Origin: Cercophora sp. LCS_1
Lineage: Eukaryota; Ascomycota; Sordariomycetes; Sordariales; Lasiosphaeriaceae
DNA: 64,000 nt
Direction of reading: 5' to 3'
NCBI GenBank assembly: GCA_036250225.1
Contig: JAPZLL010000004.1
Coordinates: 1,054,001 to 1,118,000 of the forward strand
The stretch's first letter is position 1. The number at the start of each line of letters is the position of its first letter. A program made the translations under genes and the position numbers. Positions 43,288-53,673 of the stretch are shown one piece after another. The notes beneath the pieces were generated by a model. It did not search any database. It was not told the DNA's origin and was given only the letters and a program-made list of their open reading frames with translations.

Positions 43288-45281
43288 TGGCTCGAAGGCG
43301 GTTGGCGGTTTGGTATATTTTGATGGGTATTTGGGCTTGGGTGGCGGTGTCTATTGATCGTTGTGGTTGGGATTCCCTTTATTCAGCAGCGTTTGCATTT
43401 AATTTCATTTTTCCTGCTTCCGTTTTGCGTGCAATCCGCTGTCAACTCGTTCTCCAGTCTAGTTAGCTACGTAGATACCTTTTTTTCCCTGTCAATAAAC
43501 TCTTCATTTCGCTTCAAACTTCTTCTGGATCTTTCCATAGTAATCTCTTGCCCGTCAGCCCAAAGCCTGGGCTGGGGGTTCAAGTCACAGCGAGACACCT
43601 GGTCTGAATGAGTTTGTACGACCAAGTACCACATACACCAGCTTGGCACCCCCTTTCTCCCACGTGGTTCAGGTAGACGCGCCTCTTCTCCCGCTTGCCG
43701 CCCTCCTGACCAGAAGCAACGCAAGCTTGGGAGATTGGATGCTCTGTTGACGTGCTCCTTGTCGTGATCGTCAGGGATGTAAACAAACGGTCTGTGCATT
43801 CAGGGGCTTCCACCTGCAACTTGCATTCTGCGACAAGCCCGGGTCTCAAGAACGGAGGCAAACATCCTTCACCAGCTCAACTTGATACTATTCGACGAGC
43901 AAAAACTTCAACCTGAATTGAGAAAGTTCCATGGACTCTAAACTTGGTTTGATTCGCGAATCGCGCTGAGCTATCCCAGACGGCCACAACCGTCCAATCA
44001 CCAACGGAACAAGTTTGACGTGCATTTGCTATCTGAGCTGGCTGCAAGAATCTCCGCTGAGGTGATAAACACTGGTGTGAGTCACTTTGCATCGTGACCG
44101 ACGTTGGGTTGGGCATCGGCTTTAGGTCAGGGCCCCCAACGAAGTGAAGTGCATCGTATTCGGTTTCGGCAGCATTTTCTAGGGTTATTTGGGTTGGGTG
44201 ACTTGCATTAAACAGGGGAAATATGGAATGGTGGCTAGCTGGGGAAGAATGAGTTCTCTTGTTGGTGGGCGATTGGGCGCCGGGGGAAGAAAAAGCAATC
44301 ACGAAATGGAGGATCCAATAAGAAGAACGATTGGTTCCGCGCGCGTCGCTACCCAACCCCCCAGATGCCATTTATGGAAGGCATAGCGCTGTGTCATTGG
44401 GTGCCCTGAAATGGATTTTCGGTGAGACCAAGGCATTGCATTGCGTCAAACGTCCCTTGGGGTCGCCAAGGGTACCCCAACCCACAAACCCAGTCCAAAA
44501 AAAGAAGGGAACTCGTGGGGTAGGATTGGGCTGTCGCCACCTTGGCGCATGGGACGGCTAGCGTGGGGATACCATTGCCTTGACTGAAGCCAACCGATGG
44601 AGTTTTAAGAACATGCCGCCCGTTGGGTTGCGTTGCGTTCCCAAAAGGTCATGTGGACGTTCCGATCTGCAGCTGCATCAAAGTCTTGGTGCTCGTTGGG
44701 CATCGGGTATCGGGTTGAAGCTGAGGTGCTTAGCTTCGGACCACATTGGAGCTCTGGCGAACACAACGGTCAAGGGCTGAGTGAAACGGGCGACTGTGTA
44801 TGGCATCGGCGTCAGCTTGACCTTGGAGGTTCTACAATCCTCCTGAGAAGGCAATGTAACGGCTATGACAGGTCTAATTATTAGGGCGCAAGTGAGGGAG
44901 AGTCTAGGCGTGATGTGATGCTTGGAGTCGTTGTGATGCTATTCGATCGAGACATTTGATGGAGTAGTGCGCTGCATTTTGGCCGTATCGCTGCTCTCAT
45001 CGGCACACACCAAAACCCGCGAAGGGGTCAAATTTGGGTTATCCGCGTTGCAGATAACGGAAACGGTTGTCGTAAACAAAGTTTGATAACAGCTCGGCAT
45101 AGAAGCGGCCACATCGTCGGCTCGGTCGTCTTTATGCTTTCTGCTCTCGAGCCGCACTCCAGCCAGGACCTGTGCCGCCGTTAGCAATTCTTTCCCCTCC
45201 ACAAACCTTACGCCACGCAAAACAACGGCTAAAACTGCTCGTCCACGCTGTGATTACCTGTCCCATTTCTCGCTCAAGCGC
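43288..45281. other. Intergenic stretch, no supported gene
   Basis: 2 kb with scattered overlapping short ORFs (for example 43877-44371 minus) and no recognised motif. Part of the right side must be the promoter of the secreted protein at 45282. Confidence 0.4.
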
Positions 45282-45845
45282 ATGCCCAAAATGAGGTGGA
45301 CAACCATCCTCACCCTCAGCGCCACAGCGCACGCCGCCGTCCTCTCCTCACCAACCGACCTACCCGGCCACGTAACCGCCAAAGCGCTGCTTGACCCGAC
45401 CCTGCTCGATCCGACCATCCTCGAGTCCGACCCAATCCTCGACTTGAATGGAACCCTACCCGAGAGTACCCTCCACCCCCGCGCCGACAACCCCCCCGAG
45501 AAAACCCGCGAAATCAAATGCATGAACCACGCCAAAGAGCTCATGACCATGACGCCCCGCCCGCGTATGCCGCCCTACGTCCGCGAGCTACTCGAAAAAG
45601 ACGCTCTCAAGACCAAGAACCCGTGCCGCAGACCGACGATCACCAAGGAGCACGAGCTATACAAGGAGGATCTGGTCGACTACTGGCGGAGAATGGACCG
45701 GTGGACGTGGGATAACATGGAGTTTATCCATGGTATCTGGAAGACGTGCCATATGGTTCCCAAGATTGCGAGGTTGAGAGCGGCGCCGGGGATTTGTCCT
45801 GATTTGTTGGGAGGGAAGGAGAAGGAGCCCTGGGAGAAGGAGTAA
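45282..45845 (+). CDS. Secreted protein with four cysteines
   Basis: The 187-residue protein has a predicted signal peptide (MRWTTILTLSATAHAA; a second in-frame ATG at 45291 starts exactly there). The pro-like N-terminal third is Leu/Asp/Pro-rich and ends at a possible basic cleavage context (HPRADNPPEK). Four Cys are in the mature part (IKCMN, NPCRR, KTCHM, GICPD), enough for two disulfides. The C-terminal half is Trp/Met/basic-rich (YWRRMDRWTWDNMEFIHGIW). No known domain. Size and features fit a small secreted or effector-like protein. Confidence 0.7.
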   Translation: MPKMRWTTILTLSATAHAAVLSSPTDLPGHVTAKALLDPTLLDPTILESDPILDLNGTLPESTLHPRADNPPEKTREIKCMNHAKELMTMTPRPRMPPYVRELLEKDALKTKNPCRRPTITKEHELYKEDLVDYWRRMDRWTWDNMEFIHGIWKTCHMVPKIARLRAAPGICPDLLGGKEKEPWEKE

Positions 45846-46608
45846 GGGTTCGCGGAGGGTGTTGTCGGTGGATGAGGAGGAATCGCGGTCGTGTGAGGTT
45901 GGGGTTTCGTGAGGAGGGTCGAGAAGAATTGGATCCTTTGTTGTCTGTCAGATTGAGCTTGGGGCTGGGAGGTAGGATACCTGTTTGTGACGCGAAAGTA
46001 TTGGTTTCTGCAAACGTCGGACGCAATTGTAGTTCAGTCTTGTTCCGAGTCAGGGGTCTCCCGCGTGTCTACAGTAATCATTCAGGAAGAAGCATTCGAC
46101 AAGAAACGTGGCAGCAATCAACAATAAATGTGCTTGAGATAGCTGGCATCGAATCACACGGAACAAGAACCCTAGAAGACACCAGAAGAAAATACGGCGC
46201 GTGGGGTCAAATGAAAGCTGTGACTACCCCGCTCACAAAGATGCGGAAGTGGCAGGTGCAGTTGCTCCTTCCCGTTTCCTCTCCGCGGACCTCACGAAAC
46301 AAAACAAAACACCACAATCAGTTATCTGAACCATTACATTGTGAAGCAGATGAAATCTCACGACCTGCAGTGCTATGGTAAAGAGATATGTTAGCGGCCT
46401 GAGGCGCAGGTGAGACATTTCGCAAGCTTGTCCGTGCTTTCCGATTGCCTGTTGTTTCCGATCCTCTGCCAGAACCGCCGATGCCATCTCCAAACCTTGG
46501 ACTTGCGGCTCCCCTGATTCCAGTGATTCAAGCCTGCATCGAGTCAGATCCAGAGCCCGAGGCGCCACCCTGGTTACCCTGTTTCGTGCGACGAATCTGG
46601 GCACACAA

Positions 46609-46700
46609 AATTTCCCTTTTCGCATCTCGCGCACGTGACATTGATCACCCTGGCTCAAACTCGGCTCAGTTCCTTCTCAGGATTTGCTCAGGTTGGCTCA
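46609..46700 (+). repeat. Dispersed repeat, copy 1
   Basis: About 90 bp resembling 52868-52965 in the same orientation. Shared blocks include AAATT(T)CCCTTTT, GTGACATTG, CTCGGCTCAGT and GCTCAGGTTGGCT or GCTCAGGCTGGCT. Internally it repeats GGCTCA. Confidence 0.75.
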
Positions 46701-46959
46701 CCTTTGATCACCCTAATTACCATTTTCAGTAGGCGAAATCACTTCAACTCTAGTCGAGGGGGCCTAGAACTGGTCCAATATATAAAGATAAACAAAATGT
46801 GTCTAGAAGCAGGCAAGTTAAGGCCCAAATTTGGGGCCGCTATTGGAAACTGTTAAGAGGCAGCAATGCCCTAATGGCCCGAAATCTAGACCACGGTCCC
46901 GAATTTTGCGCAGGATATACCAGTCTATGCCCTAAGATGGTACAAAATAGCCCAGCTCG

Positions 46960-47110
46960 GAATTTGGGATGGTACATGATATCCCAGCACCGATGGGATG
47001 GTGCATGGTACCCCAGCCCGAAGCTTGGGACAGCACCGATGGGATGTCCCACAGTATACCAGTATATGATGGGATGGCTTAAAATATACTGGTACATGCC
47101 CTGGGATACA
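46960..47110. repeat. Cluster of short repeats and inverted motifs
   Basis: The 16-nt sequence CAGCACCGATGGGATG occurs twice. Several TGGGAT/ATCCCA and GGTAC/GTACC pairs could form hairpins. The cluster does not look coding on either strand. Confidence 0.6.
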
Positions 47111-47256
47111 TAGTACAGCTAGGCAAAGGAAAAAGGAAAGGAAGCAGATTGTACAGATATAGTGGGAGTCAGCAGCCCCAGAGTGCTCTTGCGGGGCTGT
47201 AGCCGAGCCGGAATACCTGACACGGTGTCCACGAAAGAGGAAGGTGGTGTACGAAG

Positions 47257-48009
47257 TGTTAATCAGGTCGATACTTTAAAGTCTAACCAGCGGATAACTC
47301 TTTAACTAGGATTGAAAAGGGACATCCAGTTATCCAAGTAGTTGTTTTTCTCTGGCATTCTCTTAATGAGCTTGCAGGTGATTGGCGGGATTAATCGCAT
47401 GCGTATATAACTGTTAACATTCCGCTCCTTTCTTTTATGGATCTGTGGCTTACGAAAGTATAACCTCTAGTAATAGCTCACGTATTAATCAACTTAAATA
47501 AAGTCTCCCGAGACTCGTAAAAGCCTTCTGGAGGGAGGCAGTCGTCTGGGAAGGTTGCGGCCATGGCAGTAGGCAATCAGGGAGGTGTGACGACCCTTTG
47601 GGCCGGAACGACCCGAATTGTCTCCGCAGGGCACCACAGTAGGAATCGGTGCGGACACGGTATCTACGCACATAGTGCTCAGTCGCTCAGTCGGCTCCAA
47701 CACTGAGCAGCTGAGCAGGAGCACAAGTTACTTCCGCTCTCCTGTAGTATGGATACCATCATCGTGCCCACGATGGAGTGAAGGACCTCTTGGTTCCTCA
47801 CGCTAGCAATCACTTAGCAAATTCTATTGTATAAGAAGCGATCTACAGTTTGGAACCTCTGGATCCCCGACTTGCTTGACAGTGATACCTCGAGAGTTCT
47901 GCTAGCTACCCCTGACCATCTTGCATCTACCCCGAGCCTCTGGACTCTGTCCGCTCAGCGATCTGTCCTCACTAGTGTCACACCCGTGATCCTGGAGCAG
48001 GTCGTAACA
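47257..48009 (+). mobile_element. Probable solo LTR of a retrotransposon
   Basis: A 753-bp stretch starts TGTTA and ends TAACA, the perfect short inverted termini typical of LTRs. It contains a TATA-like GTATATAA at about 47403 and an AATAAAG signal at about 47498. It abuts the broken carboxypeptidase gene at 48034. I see no second copy in the window, no internal retroelement coding region and no clear target-site duplication (flanks CGAAG and GATAG differ). The orientation is a guess. Confidence 0.45.
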
Positions 48010-48033
48010 GATAGCTCAAGTAATTACACCTAA

Positions 48034-48329
48034 TACTCGGCCGGCGACATATCGATACCGTTCTCCGCCCACCGATTACACGTCTATTTGGCAGCATTCT
48101 TACCGAGACCGGTGAGCTTCACTTCGTAGCCGTAATAGTTAGACCAGTTATTGATAAACTTAGCGTTGAATGAGTTGGTACGGATGGTTTCGTGCTGGGA
48201 AAGGACTGGGGGCCACTGTGTTTCTTGGCGGAGGAGAGCCTTTCTGTGCGGGTGACGGGGGGCGTTGAAATCACGCTGGCAGCCAGATGCAAAGCCCGCG
48301 AGAGGTAGGAGGGGTAGCAAGGACCTCAT
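48034..48329 (-). pseudogene. Broken N-terminus of a glutamate carboxypeptidase-like (M28) gene
   Basis: From ATG 48329 a signal peptide (MRSLLPLLPLAGFASG) leads into QRDFNAPRHPHRK, WPPVLSQHETI and NNWSNYYGYEVKLTGLGKNAA. This order matches, from memory, the N-termini of fungal N-acetylated-alpha-linked acidic dipeptidases. An in-frame TAG (48084-48086) interrupts, after which NRWAENGID still fits the family. Homology then ends close to the probable LTR, and no remainder of the roughly 700-residue protein is visible on the far side. The gene is therefore a truncated relic, probably separated from its body by the insertion or by a later deletion. Confidence 0.55.
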
Positions 48330-48596
48330 CTTGACATTGACCACCCTTGAGGAGTCAACGCGGCACGTTTCGGGTGGGGTGCCGTGTGAACAGAGACTCT
48401 AAATCTAAATCATGTCATGTCGAACCAGCACGCAGGCGTCGTAAACAAAATAAAATTAACGCCTGTCAAATGTAGGGGGTATCATGCCCTGAATGCGTAC
48501 GAGAATTAAAACCCTATCCCGCCCAGTATCCCGTCCATGTGATCATTAGGTAATTACAATTCCTTTTTTACCACACCTTCAAAAACGCTACCGCAG

Positions 48597-51059
48597 TTAA
48601 AGCATGGCTGCAAACGCAGCCAATCCCGCCAACCATGGAACAACCGCTTGTGCGGCACCGGCCGTGTAAACGCCGGTCGGCTTGGCTCCGCCGGGATAGT
48701 AGGCACCCGTCCCGACCGGAGCCGTGGTCGCCAGCGTAGTCGGGGCTCCTCCGCCAACGGGCACAGCGCCTCCCGTCGGTCTCGGCGGCCACGGCGCAGG
48801 CGCAGCTCCCCCGCCATGGGGGCCACCCTCGGGTCGGCCAGGAACACCGTTGCCCCCTCCGAATCCAGAATGTCCGCCGGTAGGATGCGGGAATTCCGGT
48901 GCGTCGCTGGGCCGTCCGGTCGGGACAGCGCCGTTGGGTCCACTGCCAGGTGCGACCGGCTTGATGGTGATGGGGAGCCTGGTAGTGATGGTCTCGCCGG
49001 GCTTGCAGCCGCTGTAGCCACCGGTGAGAGGGCAGATGTAGGTCTGGGGGATTTCGTAGGTGCCCGTGGTCTGTGGGCACATGGTGGTGGTGACGGGGAT
49101 GATCTGGGTAGTGACGGCGCCGGTGTGGCAGTTGGTGATGTGCGGGGGGCACGAGGTGATGGTGAAGATGTCGGTGTAGGTGAAGGTGATGGTGTCGACG
49201 GGAGCCGAAGAGGGAATAGTGGTGACGGAGGCGTCGGCAGAGGAGCGGTGGATGTAGGAGGAGACAGGGGCGGAGCTGGATGTCGGGATGGAAGAGGGCG
49301 CCGAGCTGGGGAGAGCGGCGGAGCTAGAAACAGGTGCCGATAAGGTGGGGGTGGAGCTAACGGGGGCGGAGCCAGGGACGGAGCTTTCCTCGGGGCAGTA
49401 GCTGGACTCGGGTGCGGCGGACGACTCGCTGGGAGTGGCGCTAACGATGGAAGAGCTGGGTACAGAGCTTGGCGCAGAGCTTGGTGCAGAACTGGGCGCA
49501 GAACTGGGATCTTCCTCGGCGCAGTAGTTGGACTCGGGCGCGGACGACGACTCGCTGACGGGAACCGAGAGAGATGCCGATGCCGAGATCGAGGGAGGAA
49601 CCGAGATGGATGATGACACTGAGACTGAAGACACTGAAGAAACGGGTGCGCTAGACGAGACAGAAATACTGGCGGGCACCGACGAGCTGACAGGGACTGA
49701 CGAGCTGACAGGGACTGACGAGCTGACAGGAACCGAAGAACTGGCAGGAACCGAAGAGCTGGCAGGAACCGAAGAGCTGGCAGGGGCCGACGAGCTGGCC
49801 GGAGGCGAAGCACCGCAACCGCTCTCGGTGGGAGGACCGCCCGCGCCGGCATTAATGGCGACGAGGTTGGTGCCGCAGTTGGCCGACTGGCCGAGGTGGA
49901 CCTTTCTGTTATCCCAATCGTACACGACATAGGCCGAGCGCAAAAAGGTGTCGCCGAGAACGGGGAAATCGTCCTCAAAGGCGCCCAGCATGCAGGTGGT
50001 GCTGTCGGGAACGTGCCAAATAAAGTCGTAGTAGGGCACCTTGATGGTCTTGGACGAAGAGCCATCGCCAAAGATAAAGTCGATGCTACCTCCCTCGCCG
50101 GCATCGAGACAGTCGACCGTGTACATGTCAGCCGAGGCCACGTACGCGGCCGAGGGGAAGGCCGAGACAAGGGTGTTGAAGATGGCGGTCGGCAAGGCGC
50201 TGAGGGTGTAGCCGCTGTCGAGAAGCACCGTCAAGCCCGGTCCGCCGGAAGCGAGAACCTCAACCACATCACCGTTGACCTGGTTCACCTTGATTCCCGC
50301 GAGCTGCACCCACCAGCGTGTGTAGCCATCGGGCGACTGGGCCGCTGGCACAACGGGGAGGCTGATGAGCTCGCCCTCGAACTTTTTGGTATCGACACCG
50401 CCAAAGATGACGGCACCGTCAGGACTGCCGAAGCCACGCAGGTCCATGCTAAAGGCGCGGCTCTCGGTGAAGCCCTGCAGAGCAAGACTATCGATGACGT
50501 ACGGGTAGGGGCTGGCCCAGCCATTCAGGTCCGGCCCGGCACCCATGATGCCCACCATGGCGTGGGAGGAGGAGTAGGCAGCACCAAAGATCTGCTGGCT
50601 GATGGTGGCCGATCCAAGCCGGACAAAGTCCCCGACGTATTCAAAGTTGGCAAATCCGGTCCCGTACGTGACAGATCCCTGGACGCCATAGTCGACAAGC
50701 GTGGTAGAGAAGGTGAATCTCGGCTGGGCACTGCAAAAAGCCGGCAAGCTCGCCTGGGAGCAGGTGGGGTTGACCCACAGTTCCGAGGAACCCGTGTCGA
50801 ACTGGACCGGCACCGTCTGCCCCGGCGTGCCCAGGTTGATGTTGACCGTATACAGTGTGCCGGATCGCTGCGCAAGGGAACCGACCTCGATTTGCCTCTT
50901 GGAGAACTTGCCGATGGGCGAGCCACCCTCGTTGGCCGTCACGGGGAACCGGATGAGGCCGGGCTCCTGCACGATGCGCGTGTCGCCAAATAGCCCGTCG
51001 AAGGCGAGCGCTGTGGTCGGCAGCACCGCCGCAAGATAACGAAGGGAGGAGGACGACAT
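48597..51059 (-). CDS. Yapsin-like GPI-anchored aspartic protease
   Basis: The 820-residue protein starts at ATG 51059, just before the signal peptide (LRYLAAVLPTTALAF). A short propeptide ends near a KR (SKRQI). The pepsin-like domain covers about residues 65-400: first active site VQFDTGSSELWV, flap region, and second active site VLLDSGYTLSALP, where Ser replaces the usual Thr (DSG), as seen in some yapsin-type enzymes. Then comes a long Ser/Pro/Ala/Val stalk with 18-bp coding repeats, a Cys-containing segment (TITSCPPHITNCHTG), a Gly/Pro-rich part, and a hydrophobic C-terminus (VVPWLAGLAAFAAML) that fits a GPI signal. It would act at the cell surface on wall or secreted proteins. Upstream frame without support extends to 51248. 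Confidence 0.9.
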   Translation of the reverse strand: MSSSSLRYLAAVLPTTALAFDGLFGDTRIVQEPGLIRFPVTANEGGSPIGKFSKRQIEVGSLAQRSGTLYTVNINLGTPGQTVPVQFDTGSSELWVNPTCSQASLPAFCSAQPRFTFSTTLVDYGVQGSVTYGTGFANFEYVGDFVRLGSATISQQIFGAAYSSSHAMVGIMGAGPDLNGWASPYPYVIDSLALQGFTESRAFSMDLRGFGSPDGAVIFGGVDTKKFEGELISLPVVPAAQSPDGYTRWWVQLAGIKVNQVNGDVVEVLASGGPGLTVLLDSGYTLSALPTAIFNTLVSAFPSAAYVASADMYTVDCLDAGEGGSIDFIFGDGSSSKTIKVPYYDFIWHVPDSTTCMLGAFEDDFPVLGDTFLRSAYVVYDWDNRKVHLGQSANCGTNLVAINAGAGGPPTESGCGASPPASSSAPASSSVPASSSVPASSSVPVSSSVPVSSSVPVSSSVPASISVSSSAPVSSVSSVSVSSSISVPPSISASASLSVPVSESSSAPESNYCAEEDPSSAPSSAPSSAPSSVPSSSIVSATPSESSAAPESSYCPEESSVPGSAPVSSTPTLSAPVSSSAALPSSAPSSIPTSSSAPVSSYIHRSSADASVTTIPSSAPVDTITFTYTDIFTITSCPPHITNCHTGAVTTQIIPVTTTMCPQTTGTYEIPQTYICPLTGGYSGCKPGETITTRLPITIKPVAPGSGPNGAVPTGRPSDAPEFPHPTGGHSGFGGGNGVPGRPEGGPHGGGAAPAPWPPRPTGGAVPVGGGAPTTLATTAPVGTGAYYPGGAKPTGVYTAGAAQAVVPWLAGLAAFAAML
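49660..49805 (-). repeat. 18-bp coding minisatellite in the protease stalk
   Basis: About seven tandem copies of an 18-nt unit (plus strand CTGACAGGGACTGACGAG and variants) encode Ser-Ser-Val-Pro-(Ala/Val)-Ser. The array lengthens the O-glycosylated stalk between the protease domain and the membrane anchor. Confidence 0.85.
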
Positions 51060-53419
51060 GGCGATAAAAGAGTGGATCGCAATGACTCCAACAAGATAGG
51101 TAGGTAAAGACTGGATGGGCTCACAAGCAACCATAAAAATGGCAACTTGACTCCCGGATGTGCTAATAAGACAGGATAGGAAACACGCTTGCCACGGCGG
51201 TGACAGACACTCTCCTTTTTGACATGTTTGCCTTGGCCCCGACTTCACGGGTTCTCAGCAGCGGCGTCCCCAAACGTGCATCGCCCAGTGGAAATTGGCT
51301 GCCAGGGGCCCCCCAATCAATGGTGCCCGTTGCAGGTGCATCACACCTGGGACCTGAGCGCCAAAGGTCCGAAAAAGCCCAGTGGCTTGCCAAGAACTGC
51401 ACGCCACCACGCCAGAGGGGGATAGCTTGCGCACTTTATAGGGGCGCCGAAGCGGCTGGCAACGCCCTAACGATCTGGGTTTTCCTAATGTGGGACCTCA
51501 GCGCCACGGTGCCAACGTTCCTGTCAGAAACCCCTTATTTCTGACAGTTCCCCTGGCAGCCCTCGGCAAAGAAGAAACACGACGAGACTCGCCACCAGGA
51601 ATGCAAAAAAGACATCCAGGAAAGGAGTGGTGTACGTCGACAAAGTTGTCTACGTCCCCCAAGCGGCTGTCGTGAACACGACTGTCGAAAGAACGGAAAC
51701 ATGCGAAGTGGTTGTTACTACGAAGGAGATCGATAACCTGGAAACTCCCGTGGCCGCGACCATTGAGACAGTTTTCGTTCCGGGACAGGCAGAAGTTGTG
51801 GTGGAGAAGGTGGAGGTCCTGGTCGAGGTTGAGAGAGTTGTGGAAGTCATCAAGGAGGAGGAGAAGCGGGTTGAAGTGGAAAACAGGGTAGAAGTTGAAT
51901 AGAGGTCTCAGTTAAGAAGGAGACAAAGCCGATGCACCCGTGGTCCCGGAGAGACTCGGATGGCGCAAGCGAGTAGTGAGGGGAACAAAAACTTTGTGTG
52001 AGTCCAATTACATCGCTTGACACTGATCAAATTAACAGAGCTAACAGCGTTTCAATCAAGGAGGTGACGACAGTAAATCCATCCTGTTGTTGTCAGTGCG
52101 AAAGAGGAGACGGTCGAAAGGAGAAGTTGTCACAAGTGCAGAATGTTGAGCCTGACGTCGCAAGGCAAGAAGGCCGTGTAGAGACTCGTCCTGTGCGATG
52201 GACTGTTGGGCGCCTGAAGTTTTAGCGATGTGCCTTGGGGCAGAATGTTGTCGAGGATGTCGGAAGTATCGCCTGGTTTACTAAGTTCAGTAGACTGTCC
52301 CAAGAGGCGGCAGGAAATCCTTCGGTGCGCCATTACGCGTGTGGTAAGTTCACAAGACGCGCGATGGCGAGAGAAAGTTGGTCGAGGTTCGCAAGACGCG
52401 CTGGCTGCAAAGTACTCAATAGTTCCTAAACCGACGCGTCCTTGTCGCGTCAGATTGTCGCTGGACCTTGGTTGGTGTGGCGCGATGAGTGCTTTGGTAT
52501 CGGGGCGGCGAGGCCGGTTCATCTCGAAGGGTTTGTTAGACTTACTTGACTGGAGGCTGATAAAAGATTGTTGTCTGAAGCAGCTCTTGACTGGTGAAGT
52601 TGGTTGGGTGTGGGTTGGTCCTGGTTGAGGGAAAGGTCGCAAGCCAGCTTGTGGATGTAGGTTGGTGGGGGGAAGGAAGAAGGAGAGTGGAAGGTGGGGA
52701 GAGATGGTGGAATTTATACCTGTCACTGAGAGGTCCCGTCGATTTGAGCCAAATGTGGGCCCGTTTGAAAAGGAAAGAGCTCTCCATTGAGTGAATGACG
52801 CCCTTTCCATCTGATCAATGGCAGTGGGTCAATAACAACAATACCCGGCGTGCATGTGACCAGACCACGAAATTCCCTTTTTAGTAGCTCGCCGATGTGA
52901 CATTGCTCGCTTTTGCTCAGGCTCGGCTCAGTCCCTGATCAAGATTCGCTCAGGCTGGCTGTTATGAGCTCCCATGCGTATAAATACATCATATCATAAC
53001 CTCGTGTGAACCACCATCGGAGTTATTGCACCACTTTTAGCATTCCGTTTCAGAAACAGTCTGCTAATATTACGGTAAATGTTTGGTCATGCACTTTGTT
53101 GTCGGCTGTCATCAAAAGCGGTACCCCGTCGCTTGTGGGGTTTTACGTCGGTCCCCGCCCCCGCTACTAAGGGAGCCATGACGCTGACCAGGTCAACTTG
53201 TCAGCCAGTTTGATGCTGACAAGACTGAGGTAATTTAGTCGTCGAGCTTCCCAAGTCGATCGGAAAAGTTTCTTTCCATATGAGTTGTCCCACTATCCAG
53301 TAGGTATAATAAGCACCAAGTTAATCGCTTCGTAACCGGCAGGCCTACAAGCTTCTTTTCATCAGCTGACGGGGAGGATGATGAGATTGGGTCCAGCGGC
53401 CAAGACCATATAGCATAAA

Positions 53420-53422
<3 letters not shown>
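51060..53422. other. Intergenic stretch with a Val/Glu-rich ORF and a repeat
   Basis: No firm gene. An open frame without ATG (51627-51902) encodes Val/Glu-rich periodic sequence (KVEVLVEVERVVEVIK). A minus-strand frame (52130-52810) has no domain. The right part holds the second copy of the dispersed repeat. Confidence 0.4.
52868..52965 (+). repeat. Dispersed repeat, copy 2
   Basis: Partner of the copy at 46609-46700, same strand. It carries the same ordered blocks with scattered differences, including GATTCGCTCAGGCTGGCT. The pair flanks the LTR, broken carboxypeptidase and protease. Confidence 0.75.

Positions 53423-53477
<55 letters not shown>
53423..53477 (+). repeat. 55-nt poly-A tract
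   Basis: An uninterrupted run of 55 A, preceded by AGCATAAAAGC. It is far longer than any other homopolymer in the window. It may be the tail of a retroposed sequence or an assembly or library artefact. No reverse-transcriptase remnant is visible upstream. Confidence 0.95.
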
Positions 53478-53478
<1 letters not shown>

Positions 53479-53673
53479 AGTCCTATATACCTAGCTGAGA
53501 CGTATACACCTTCTTGTGAAGCAATGTTCTTGGCTCCTCATACTAGCAAATAAAGTTCATTATCCACAATCTTAATACACCTCCCATCGAGCTCTTTGTC
53601 AGAACAAACCTAATGTGACAGTAACCTGACTACCCGACCTAGCGGAAACCTTCGTTCTTGCTGTTAAATACCC

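Larger units (their letters stand above)
45846..47256. other. Repeat-rich intergenic stretch
   Basis: No supported gene. The stretch contains a dispersed repeat copy (46609-46700) and a zone of short palindromic and duplicated motifs (46960-47110), and runs up to the probable LTR. Composition becomes AT-richer towards the right. Confidence 0.5.

Noticed and set aside
52130..52810. A 226-codon minus-strand gene
   Set aside because: Low-complexity Ser/Pro/Arg composition, no domain, and competing frames on the other strand.
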